Source: CAYLKS01 sp964384205 [NCBI: uncultured bacterium] (GTDB lineage Bacteria > JAGOEH01). From it: DNA of 31,878 nt. The stretch covers positions 13,138 to 45,015 of the forward strand of contig CAYLKS010000023.1 in the NCBI GenBank assembly GCA_964384205.1. Direction: 5' to 3'. The notes beneath the pieces were generated by a model that did no database searches, was not told the origin of the DNA, and saw nothing but the letters and a program-made list of their open reading frames with translations. Numbering within the stretch: position 1 is the first letter of the stretch; each line of letters begins with the position of its first letter. Made by a program: the position numbers and the translations under genes. This document shows, one piece after another, positions 25,139 through 31,878 of this stretch.

Positions 25139-26383
25139 ATGGAAAAAATTATATTTTTCTCAGCAATTTTTATCATTGCCTTTGGGTATCTTTTACAATT
25201 AATAGCGAATATCCTTGAGTATAAAAATATGCAATATAATATCCCGGATGAATTTAAAGATATTTATTCTTCAGAAAAATATAATAAAAGTCAACAATAT
25301 AAAAAAGATAATATTAAACTTGATATTGTATCTAACACTTTTAGTTTTCTATTAATATTAGTAATTTTATTAACAAATGTTCTTAATGATTGGAATAATT
25401 TTATTTTATCATATAATTTTTCTCCAATAGTATCGGGAATTATTTTTATAGGGGGATTTTTATTATTTATGGATATTGTTTCTATGCCTTTTTCATTATA
25501 TTATAATTTTAAATTAGAAAACAAATATGGTTTTAATAAAATGACACCTGGAATATTTTTTACTGATAAACTAAAATCATACTTTTTAATGCTAATTATT
25601 GGAGTTCCTGTTTTAGCACTGACATTATATTTTTTTATAAAATATCCAGATTCTGCATGGCTCTATGCTATGATATTTTTTATTTTATTTCAAACAATTA
25701 TGATTTTTATTGCTCCTTACATTATTTTTCCACTATTTAATAAGTTCACCCCCTTAGACAATATTGAACTAAAGAAAAAAATATTAGAATATTTTAATAA
25801 GGTTAATGTGAAATTAAAAGGCGTCTTTGTGATGGATGGTTCAAAAAGAAGTACAAAATCTAATGCTTTTTTTACAGGTTTTGGATCATCAAAAAGAATT
25901 GTCCTCTACGATACATTAATCGAAAAATTTACTAATGACGAAATTATTGCTATTCTTGCTCATGAAACCGGGCATTATAAAAAAAAGCATATATTCTTAC
26001 ATTTAATTATTTCCATAGCTGAAAGCGCACTAATGTTTTTCTTATTGTCAATTTTTATTAGTAATGAACTTGTTTATAAAGCATTTGGCATAGAACAACC
26101 TCAAATTTATATAGGTTTTTTGCTATTTGGTATATTTTATTCTCCTATTGGATTGTTTTTATCTTTAATTACTAATAAAATATCCCGTTCCTTTGAAAAG
26201 CAAGCTGATCTTTTTGCTATTCAAACTATTGAAAATAAAAAACCTTTTATTGATGCCTTAAAAAAATTAAGTGTTGATAATCTGGTTAATTTAACACCAC
26301 ATCGATTAAACGTTGTTTTAGAATACAGCCATCCTCCAATGATTGAAAGAATAAGATATATAAAACAAAATGCTTCTGAATAA
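25139..26383 (+). CDS. M48-family membrane metalloprotease (Ste24/CAAX prenyl protease 1-like)
   Basis: Zinc endopeptidase of 414 residues embedded in the inner membrane. Several hydrophobic segments precede the catalytic domain. The zinc motif HETGH (275-279) lies in IAILAHETGHYKKKH, and SFEKQADLFAIQ supplies the third ligand Glu. The N-terminal domain (Peptidase_M48_N; YNIPDEFKDIYSSEKYNKSQQY and NKYGFNKMTPGIFFTD) places it with Ste24/CAAX protease 1 rather than the shorter HtpX. Bacteria lack CAAX prenylation, so a membrane-protein quality-control role is more likely. No ribosome binding site is visible; a TTGATT at 25102 and a weak TATTTA at 25125 would start transcription at or near the ATG, hinting at a leaderless message. 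A small helix-hairpin-helix protein gene overlaps its end by 14 bases. Confidence 0.92.
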   Translation: MEKIIFFSAIFIIAFGYLLQLIANILEYKNMQYNIPDEFKDIYSSEKYNKSQQYKKDNIKLDIVSNTFSFLLILVILLTNVLNDWNNFILSYNFSPIVSGIIFIGGFLLFMDIVSMPFSLYYNFKLENKYGFNKMTPGIFFTDKLKSYFLMLIIGVPVLALTLYFFIKYPDSAWLYAMIFFILFQTIMIFIAPYIIFPLFNKFTPLDNIELKKKILEYFNKVNVKLKGVFVMDGSKRSTKSNAFFTGFGSSKRIVLYDTLIEKFTNDEIIAILAHETGHYKKKHIFLHLIISIAESALMFFLLSIFISNELVYKAFGIEQPQIYIGFLLFGIFYSPIGLFLSLITNKISRSFEKQADLFAIQTIENKKPFIDALKKLSVDNLVNLTPHRLNVVLEYSHPPMIERIRYIKQNASE

Positions 26384-26672
26384 ATATTTTTCTAAAAAAG
26401 AAATCATCGTTGTATTTTCTATAATAACAGGAATAATTATAGGCTATTTGATTTATAACAATACAAACATCATTCAGTATAAATGTAAAAATTTTATAAT
26501 TTTTAATCAAGCATCTGAAAATGATTTACAGAAATTACCATATATTTCATTTTCCCGTGCAAAAATTATTACTACCAATAAAGAAAAAATATCCAACTTT
26601 GAAGACTTAGCTAAATTATTAAGGTTAAAAGAATATGAAAAAAAAGTTTTAATTAAAAGAATCCAATTCTAA
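26370..26672 (+). CDS. Small membrane-anchored helix-hairpin-helix (ComEA-like) protein
   Basis: A 100-residue protein with a basic N-terminus, a single transmembrane helix (about 11-29, IIVVFSIITGIIIGYLIY) and a C-terminal domain (about 44-100) that follows the ComEA/HhH pattern: NQASENDLQKLPYISFSRAKII, then ISNFEDLAKLLRLKEYEKKVL. The normal LPGIG hairpin is replaced by LPYIS, and the second GIG by LKEYE, so the glycines that grip DNA phosphates are lost. The gene starts inside the end of the M48 protease gene and is probably co-transcribed. It could be a degenerate DNA-uptake or secretion-associated protein; the family is fairly clear, the function is not. Confidence 0.7.
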   Translation: MLLNKYFSKKEIIVVFSIITGIIIGYLIYNNTNIIQYKCKNFIIFNQASENDLQKLPYISFSRAKIITTNKEKISNFEDLAKLLRLKEYEKKVLIKRIQF

Positions 26673-26679
26673 AAATATG

Positions 26680-26708
26680 TTGATTTATTTAAATAAAATT
26701 GTTATTTT
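26680..26708 (+). promoter_or_regulatory. Candidate promoter for the SpoIID-yicC-gmk-rpoZ-udg-dnaB operon
   Basis: TTGATT (26680-26685) and TATTTT (26703-26708) are separated by 17 bases, 25 bases before the ATG at 26734. AAGGAG lies between. Confidence 0.5.
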
Positions 26709-26733
26709 AGTTTAAAAAAGGAGCGGAAAGATT

Positions 26734-28041
26734 ATGGAAATGCCGGTGCTTAAAATAGGTATATTGAATACAGATAAAAAGGTTACTGGCCATTTTAATG
26801 GAGAATTTATTTTAAAAAATGAAAATTTAAAATTTAAAGACTGTGACTTTGAAATTATATATGATAAAAAAATAATATTTAAAGTATGTGATACTTCTAT
26901 AAAATCAAGCCGTTTTGAATTTGAACCTGTAATATATGAAAAATCATCTTTTACAATAGACAATGTTTTAATTGGTATAAATTTCCACTGGGAAAAAGAA
27001 GAAGCTCAAACATTTAAAGGTTCGCTAAAACTTATAATTGTCGATGACAAATTACAAATTATAAATAAAATTAATATAGAAGATTATTTAGAAAGTGTTA
27101 TATCTTCTGAAATGAGTGCTAATAGTCATATTGAACTTTTAAAAGCACATGCTATTATGTCACGTAGTTGGGTTCTTGCTAATATAGGCGAAAACAAAGC
27201 TAATACCCAAAATAATTTTATAGAAAATGAAAATGAAATTATAAAATGGTATGATAGAGGAGATCATAAATATTTTGACTTATGTGCAGATGATCATTGC
27301 CAGAGATATCAGGGAATCGGCAAAATTGAAAACCCGCAGGCAATAAGAGCAGTGCAGGAAACTGCTGGCATAGTCCTAAAATATGGAAATGAAATATGTG
27401 ACGCAAGGTTTTATAAATCTTGTGGAGGAGTTACTGAAAATTATGAAAATGTCTGGGACAATAGAAATATACCATATTTACAATGGGTAATTGATAATGA
27501 TAAAGAGCCTGAAGGTTTCTCTTTCCCTTTAGAGGATGAAGAGAATGCAAAAAAATGGATTTTATCAAATCCACCTGCATTTTGCAATATTACCGATGAA
27601 AAAATTCTAAATAAAGTTCTAAATGATTTCGACAGACCCACTAAAGATTTTTATAGATGGACTGTAAAATATACTCATAAAGAATTAAGTGAATTAATAA
27701 AACAAAAATCAAATATAGATTTTGGCGAAATTATAGATATAGTTCCATTAAAAAGAGGCAAATCTGGTAGATTATATCAAATTAAAATAATTGGCAGTAA
27801 AAAAGAGATGATAATAGGTAAGGAACTTGAAATAAGAAAATTATTATCTCCAAGCCATTTATACAGTTCTGCTTTTGTTGTTGAAAAAACAGATGAAGAA
27901 TTCATATTTCATGGTGCTGGCTGGGGACATGGTGCCGGATTATGTCAGATTGGCGCCGCAGTTATGGCAGAGCGAGGATATAATTATGAACAAATCTTAT
28001 TTCATTATTTTAAAAATACAAAACTCGAAAAAATTTATTAA
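26734..28041 (+). CDS. SpoIID/LytB-domain protein
   Basis: Protein of 435 residues carrying the SpoIID domain, which in Bacillus cleaves denuded peptidoglycan as a lytic transglycosylase. In non-spore-formers similar proteins are thought to act in cell-wall remodelling or division. Signatures are IEDYLESVISSEM (from about residue 116, with the catalytic-type Glu), KAHAIMSRSWVLAN, FYKSCGGVTENYENVW (near 230) and GWGHGAGLCQIGA (near 396). The region between about 255 and 370 is an insertion-like domain. There is no signal peptide or membrane helix at the chosen start (MEMPVLKIGILN); an ATG at 26740 gives the same picture. AAGGAG lies upstream. It leads an operon with yicC, gmk, rpoZ, a UDG and dnaB. 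Confidence 0.88.
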   Translation: MEMPVLKIGILNTDKKVTGHFNGEFILKNENLKFKDCDFEIIYDKKIIFKVCDTSIKSSRFEFEPVIYEKSSFTIDNVLIGINFHWEKEEAQTFKGSLKLIIVDDKLQIINKINIEDYLESVISSEMSANSHIELLKAHAIMSRSWVLANIGENKANTQNNFIENENEIIKWYDRGDHKYFDLCADDHCQRYQGIGKIENPQAIRAVQETAGIVLKYGNEICDARFYKSCGGVTENYENVWDNRNIPYLQWVIDNDKEPEGFSFPLEDEENAKKWILSNPPAFCNITDEKILNKVLNDFDRPTKDFYRWTVKYTHKELSELIKQKSNIDFGEIIDIVPLKRGKSGRLYQIKIIGSKKEMIIGKELEIRKLLSPSHLYSSAFVVEKTDEEFIFHGAGWGHGAGLCQIGAAVMAERGYNYEQILFHYFKNTKLEKIY

Positions 28042-28060
28042 TAAAAAATAAGGATTTTAA

Positions 28061-28942
28061 ATGATCAAAAGTATGACTGGTTTCGGTCGAGCAGAAATAT
28101 CCACTCCAGAATATTCATTCATTTTTGATATAAAATCTGTTAATAATAAAAAATTAGAAATTAGTGGAAGTATTCCTCCATTTTTACAGGGATTTGAACT
28201 TGATATCAGAAATCTTATAAGTCAAAAACTTTCACGCGGGAAGGCATATTTCAATTTAAGAGTTATTTATTGGGATAGAGAAAGTAATATTCATATAAAC
28301 AATAATAAATTAAAAATAATTATCGAACAAATTGATAAAATAAATCAAGAATTTAATACTAATATTTCTATAGATCTAAAAGGCATTTTATCCATTCCTG
28401 AAGTTTTTTCATTATATGAAAAAAATATAGAATATTCAGAATTTGATAATATCCTCAAACCTGTTATTCTAAAAGCATTAGATGATTTTGAAAAAACAAG
28501 AATAAAAGAAGGTGTATTCATTTTTGAAGATATGAAAAAAAGATTAAAAAAAATTACAGAAGTCATTGAAGAAATAGAAAAAATTAAAGAACAGGAAATA
28601 AATTCTTTTAAATCAGGATTTATAGCAAAAATTAATAATTTATTATCCAATGAAAAAATAGAAATGGATAACAATCGTATTTATCAGGAATTAGCTTTAC
28701 TTATTGATAAATATGACATTACAGAAGAAATAATTAGATTGAAAAGTCATATACAACAATTCTATGAAATATCCCAGAAAGAAGAAGCTTCTGGTAAGGC
28801 ATTAAACTTTTTACTTCAGGAGATGAGCAGAGAAGCGAATACTCTGGGAGTAAAAGCGCATTTTATTAATATTATAAAATTAAATCTTATTTTAAAAGAA
28901 GAAATAGAAAAAATTAAAGAACAGGTGCAAAATATTGAATAA
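28061..28942 (+). CDS. yicC: YicC-family endoribonuclease
   Basis: Cytoplasmic RNase of the YicC/YloC family, 293 residues. It opens with the invariant MIKSMTGFGRAE and ends with the DUF1732 signature FLLQEMSREANTLGVKA followed by a helical tail; the middle contains long charged helices (about 160-230) as in the family. AAGGA lies seven bases upstream. It is 19 bases after the SpoIID-like gene and overlaps gmk by eight bases. The yicC-gmk-rpoZ order is common in bacteria, which supports the assignments of all three. Confidence 0.93.
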   Translation: MIKSMTGFGRAEISTPEYSFIFDIKSVNNKKLEISGSIPPFLQGFELDIRNLISQKLSRGKAYFNLRVIYWDRESNIHINNNKLKIIIEQIDKINQEFNTNISIDLKGILSIPEVFSLYEKNIEYSEFDNILKPVILKALDDFEKTRIKEGVFIFEDMKKRLKKITEVIEEIEKIKEQEINSFKSGFIAKINNLLSNEKIEMDNNRIYQELALLIDKYDITEEIIRLKSHIQQFYEISQKEEASGKALNFLLQEMSREANTLGVKAHFINIIKLNLILKEEIEKIKEQVQNIE

Positions 28943-29558
28943 ATATTCTAATGGTTTTATTACTATAATCTCTGCGCCATCCGGTGCAGGTAAGACATCT
29001 ATCTGTAATAAAATAATTGAATATGGAAAAGGACATATTGTTTTTTCACGGTCATGCACAACAAGAAAAAGAAGACCTAATGAAAATCCAGAGGCTTATT
29101 ATTTTATTTCTGAAGAGGAATTTAAAAAAAATATTAATGAAGGAAAATTTATTGAATGGGCGAAAGTACATGGAAATTATTACGGTACCTTAAAGAAAAC
29201 AATTGATGATTTATTAAAAAATAATAAAATTGTTCTTCTTGATATTGATGTACAGGGAGCTCAACAAATAAGGCAAATTTATCCAGATTCTCTTTTTATT
29301 TTCATAATGCCTCCTTCTTTGAAAATTTTGAAAGAAAGATTAGTAAAAAGAGGTACAGATAATTTAGATACTATTTTAACCAGATTAAAAAATGCAAAAA
29401 AAGAACTTCAATATTTAAAATATTATGATTATATTGTAGTTAATGAAGATTTAGAAGAAGCATCAAAAGATGTATTTGAAATTATTAAATCTTTTAGTTA
29501 TAAAAAAATAAATTATAAAAAAGAATTCCTTAATAAAATAAAACAGGAGGAAATATAA
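28935..29558 (+). CDS. gmk: Guanylate kinase
   Basis: Converts GMP and ATP to GDP and ADP. The 207-residue protein has the P-loop SAPSGAGKTS (13-22), the GMP-binding segment SRSCTTRKRRPNENPEAYYFIS, and DIDVQGAQQIR in the family's Walker B-like region. The start is an uncommon TTG at 28935, with AGGTG about seven bases upstream; the only nearby ATG, at 28951, is out of frame. It overlaps the yicC stop by eight bases and shares one base with the rpoZ start (TAATG), indicating tight translational coupling. Confidence 0.95.
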   Translation: MNKYSNGFITIISAPSGAGKTSICNKIIEYGKGHIVFSRSCTTRKRRPNENPEAYYFISEEEFKKNINEGKFIEWAKVHGNYYGTLKKTIDDLLKNNKIVLLDIDVQGAQQIRQIYPDSLFIFIMPPSLKILKERLVKRGTDNLDTILTRLKNAKKELQYLKYYDYIVVNEDLEEASKDVFEIIKSFSYKKINYKKEFLNKIKQEEI

Positions 29559-29776
29559 TGAAAGAATTTGTGCCTTTAGATGAAATTAGTAAAATCAACT
29601 TAAATCCTTATGAATTAGTGATCGTTGCTTCAAAAGAAACACGAAACATCAATAAAGTAAGACAAATTGAAAGAGAACAAAATCCAGAAGCATATTCTGA
29701 AGATATTGTTTTTAATCAAGTCTATATAGAAGCTCTTAATAAAGTCTTAAATAATGAAGTTGAGTTTTATTATTAA
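29558..29776 (+). CDS. rpoZ: RNA polymerase omega subunit (RpoZ/Rpb6 family)
   Basis: Small subunit of 72 residues that aids folding and assembly of the beta-prime subunit. The core pattern LDEISKINLNPYELVIVASKETRNINK matches omega proteins in which the ARQI-type helix 1 is followed by a short helix with residues VASKRARQI. The remainder (EDIVFNQVYIEALNKVLNNEVEF) matches the helical C-terminus. The sequence is closer to the short FCB-type omega than to E. coli RpoZ. A perfect AGGAGG precedes the ATG, and its place directly after gmk is the standard arrangement. Confidence 0.85.
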   Translation: MKEFVPLDEISKINLNPYELVIVASKETRNINKVRQIEREQNPEAYSEDIVFNQVYIEALNKVLNNEVEFYY

Positions 29777-29781
29777 AAAAA

Positions 29782-30459
29782 ATGATTAATCATGTTATTG
29801 ATTATTTTCAATATTTAAAAGATACATTTGAAGACAATATTCATTTTGATTTAAAATGGTTAGAAAACACAACAATAAATAAAGAAAAAGACTTTCCAAA
29901 ACAAAAAGAATTTTTAGCTCTAAAAGAAAAAATTAAAAATTGCCATTTCTGTAATTTAAGTGAAAATAATTTAAATCCTATTATTGGCGATGGAAATCTA
30001 AACGCAAAAATATTTATAGTTGTAGGTATTCCGTCAAATAATGATAGCAAAGCCGGCAAACCATTAACAGATGAAGCGGGAATATTATTCGATAAGATGC
30101 TGGCAGCAATAGGATTAACAAGAAACGATGTCTATATAACAAATGTCTTAAAATGTGCTACAGTGCCCGGTGATAATGAGATTTCAAAGAAAATTGCAGC
30201 TTGTAGTAATTTTGTATATCAACAAATAAAAATTGTAAACCCTAACATTATACTGTGTATGGGAGAAGAAGCAATACATACTATATTACAACGTTCAAAA
30301 AAAGTCAGTGAGTTAAGAAACAGAGTATTAAAACCCAAACACAAAAATTATAAGATATTAGTTACTTATAGCCCTGAATTTCTATTAAAAAATCCCACGT
30401 TTAAACAATATGCCTGGGAAGATTTACAACTTTTACAGAAAGAGTTTATGGCTCTATGA
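29782..30459 (+). CDS. Family-4-like uracil-DNA glycosylase with Fe-S cluster, altered active-site motifs
   Basis: DNA-repair enzyme family that removes uracil from DNA. The 225-residue protein has the four cysteines of the family-4 Fe-S cluster (C54, C57, C125, C141), the core GKPLTDEAGILFDKMLAAIGL (92-112), DVYITNVLKC (116-125) and the C-terminal WEDL. Two catalytic motifs differ from consensus: motif A, usually GExPGxxEDxxGxPF, reads GIPSNNDSKAGKPL, and the HPS motif reads SPE (197-199). The RG of the KVRG segment is RN. About 45 extra N-terminal residues precede the first Cys pair. No ribosome binding site is seen; it begins five bases after rpoZ and overlaps dnaB by four bases. Activity on uracil is uncertain. 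Confidence 0.85.
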   Translation: MINHVIDYFQYLKDTFEDNIHFDLKWLENTTINKEKDFPKQKEFLALKEKIKNCHFCNLSENNLNPIIGDGNLNAKIFIVVGIPSNNDSKAGKPLTDEAGILFDKMLAAIGLTRNDVYITNVLKCATVPGDNEISKKIAACSNFVYQQIKIVNPNIILCMGEEAIHTILQRSKKVSELRNRVLKPKHKNYKILVTYSPEFLLKNPTFKQYAWEDLQLLQKEFMAL

Positions 30460-31877
30460 GCAATACATTAGAAAGCAAAATATATGCTCCAAATATAGAA
30501 AAAGGCATATTAGCAGCTCTAATACACAATAATAACTTAATAAATATAGCAATTGAAAAAATAAAAAGTTCAGAATATTTTTATAATAGCTATAATAAAG
30601 TCATTTATAAAGCTATTTTGGATTTATTCCAGAAGGGACACACAATAGATTTAGTTACATTAACAGACTATCTAAAAAAACATAATAAATTAGAAGATGC
30701 AGGAGGAATTTCATATATAACCGAAATAGTATCCGATACAATATCTGTTGTTAACTTTGATTCATATACTGAACTTTTTTTAGAAAAATATACTTTTAGA
30801 CAACTATGGGAAACCTCACTATGGATGCAAAAAGAAATTAGTAATAAAGACATAGATGCAAGAGATTTAATGCAAGATGTAGAACAAAAAATTTTTGAAT
30901 TATCTCAACTAAATATACAAAAAGGATTTATTGCTGTAAGTGATATAGTTGATCAAACATTGGATACAATAGAAAATATTGCCACCCATTCAGATGCAGA
31001 ATTAATCCATACTCTTGGATTGCCTACTGGATTTGTAGATTTAGATAATTTAATAGTCGGATTATTGAAAAACGAATTATTAATTCTTGCTGCTCGTCCA
31101 TCTATGGGAAAAACTGCTTTTGCTTTAAATTTAACTTTGAATGCTGCTGAAAAATATAATGTTCCAGTAGCCTTTTTCTCATTAGAAATGGATGCAATGC
31201 AATTGGTCGAAAGATTATTATCCAGCCTTACTTTTATTAATTTAAAAAATTTAAGAAGCGGCCATGTTTCAAAAGAAGATAGAGCAAAACTTGCTATAAA
31301 AGGCGAAGTATTAAAAGAGCTTCCTATATATATTGATGATACTCCAGGACAATCTATACTGGAAATAAGATCCAAAGCTCGAAGAATTGTTAATGAAAAA
31401 AATGTAGGATTAATCATCATAGATTACTTACAACTGATACATTCTCATTATAAAACAGAAAATAGACAATTAGAAATTTCAATGATCTCAAGATCTTTAA
31501 AGGAAATGGCAAAGGAACTCTCTGTTCCTATTTTGGCATTAGCACAGCTTTCACGTGCTGTTGAACAAAGAGGTGGAAGAAAAAAACCTCTTTTGTCAGA
31601 TTTAAGAGAATCTGGTTCTATTGAACAAGATGCGGATGTGGTACTGTTTTTATATAGAGGAGAAGTGTATGGATTTACTACAGATGAAACAGGGCAACCT
31701 CTAAATAATACAGCAGAAATTATTGTTGGTAAAAATAGAAATGGTCCTATTGGCAGTGCTAAATTAATTTTCAGGAAAGATGTCGGTAAATTCGAAAACT
31801 TTTATTTTATGGAGGAAAACTCTACCCCTATCAGTGATCAAGCAACTGATCAAGCAGAAGAATCTCCATTTATATAA
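30456..31877 (+). CDS. dnaB: Replicative DNA helicase DnaB
   Basis: Hexameric 5'-3' helicase of the replication fork, 473 residues and complete (stop 31875-31877). The N-terminal DnaB domain (about 8-110) mediates primase contact and hexamer formation. The RecA-like helicase core has Walker A ARPSMGKTA (213-221), Walker B LIIIDYLQL (319-327, D323), the AQLSRAVEQR motif (363-372) and the arginine-finger region SDLRESGSIEQDAD (381-394). No intein is present. The start codon overlaps the glycosylase gene's stop (ATGA), so both come from the same transcript. The protein ends in an acidic tail (TDQAEESPFI). It follows gmk, rpoZ and a UDG, an arrangement seen in other FCB-type genomes (from memory). 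Confidence 0.96.
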   Translation: MSNTLESKIYAPNIEKGILAALIHNNNLINIAIEKIKSSEYFYNSYNKVIYKAILDLFQKGHTIDLVTLTDYLKKHNKLEDAGGISYITEIVSDTISVVNFDSYTELFLEKYTFRQLWETSLWMQKEISNKDIDARDLMQDVEQKIFELSQLNIQKGFIAVSDIVDQTLDTIENIATHSDAELIHTLGLPTGFVDLDNLIVGLLKNELLILAARPSMGKTAFALNLTLNAAEKYNVPVAFFSLEMDAMQLVERLLSSLTFINLKNLRSGHVSKEDRAKLAIKGEVLKELPIYIDDTPGQSILEIRSKARRIVNEKNVGLIIIDYLQLIHSHYKTENRQLEISMISRSLKEMAKELSVPILALAQLSRAVEQRGGRKKPLLSDLRESGSIEQDADVVLFLYRGEVYGFTTDETGQPLNNTAEIIVGKNRNGPIGSAKLIFRKDVGKFENFYFMEENSTPISDQATDQAEESPFI

Positions 31878-31878
31878 T

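Noticed and set aside
30953-31420. Minus-strand open frame of 155 codons inside dnaB
   Set aside because: Antisense shadow of the helicase core; no independent signal.

Overview
The window is AT-rich (roughly 30% G+C by eye) and comes from a bacterium that is probably an uncultured anaerobe of the FCB (Fibrobacteres-Chlorobi-Bacteroidetes) superphylum or a nearby candidate phylum. The case rests on two large secreted proteins ending in a type IX secretion (T9SS)/FlgD-like sorting domain with the motif NPVPNPF or NYPNPFN, a TamB protein implying an outer membrane, a short FCB-style omega subunit, and an oxygen-sensitive 2-hydroxyacyl-CoA-dehydratase-type enzyme pair. The phylum is an inference. 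Gene density is very high: no gap exceeds 300 bases, and no tRNA, rRNA, CRISPR array or insertion sequence was seen.

Layout. (1) 1-3233 (+): the 3' part of a giant surface protein with CARDB-like, fibronectin-III-like, cohesin and dockerin modules and a T9SS tail. (2) 3416-6798 (+): threonine aldolase, then a sugar MFS permease tightly coupled to a ROK sugar kinase, closed by a strong terminator. (3) 6908-15034 (-): a run, transcribed right to left, of tagD (glycerol-3-phosphate cytidylyltransferase), a TagF/TagB-type transferase, tamB, suhB and a degenerate 5'-nucleotidase-like exported protein. (4) 15158-18244 (-): a secreted papain-family protease with PKD, repeat and T9SS domains. (5) 18324-21104 (-): cstA, an 86-residue unknown and an ArsA/GET3-like ATPase as an overlapping operon. 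(6) 21293-23821 (+): folE2 overlapping a HgdB/BcrC-like Fe-S enzyme, which overlaps its HgdC-like ATPase activator. (7) 23812-24981 (-): EamA exporter and KH-domain RNA-binding protein KhpA. (8) 25139-26672 (+): Ste24-like M48 membrane protease and a small membrane-anchored helix-hairpin-helix protein. (9) 26734-31877 (+): SpoIID-like, yicC, gmk, rpoZ, a family-4-like uracil-DNA glycosylase and dnaB, an information-processing operon with close or overlapping junctions.

The most unusual feature is the three-gene operon at 21293-23821. FolE2 makes 7,8-dihydroneopterin triphosphate, and its stop codon overlaps the start of an Fe-S reductase/dehydratase of the type that performs ATP-driven low-potential electron chemistry. 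That association suggests an undescribed step in pterin, folate or deazapurine metabolism, but this is inference from gene order. Other points of interest are a two-copy (FN3-FN3-cohesin) block duplication, a nucleotidase fold that has lost its metal ligands and gained a beta-rich tail, and a cstA-orf86-arsA cluster. Eight candidate promoters share a TTGAnn -35 box and a 16-17 bp spacer, which helps to place transcription units.
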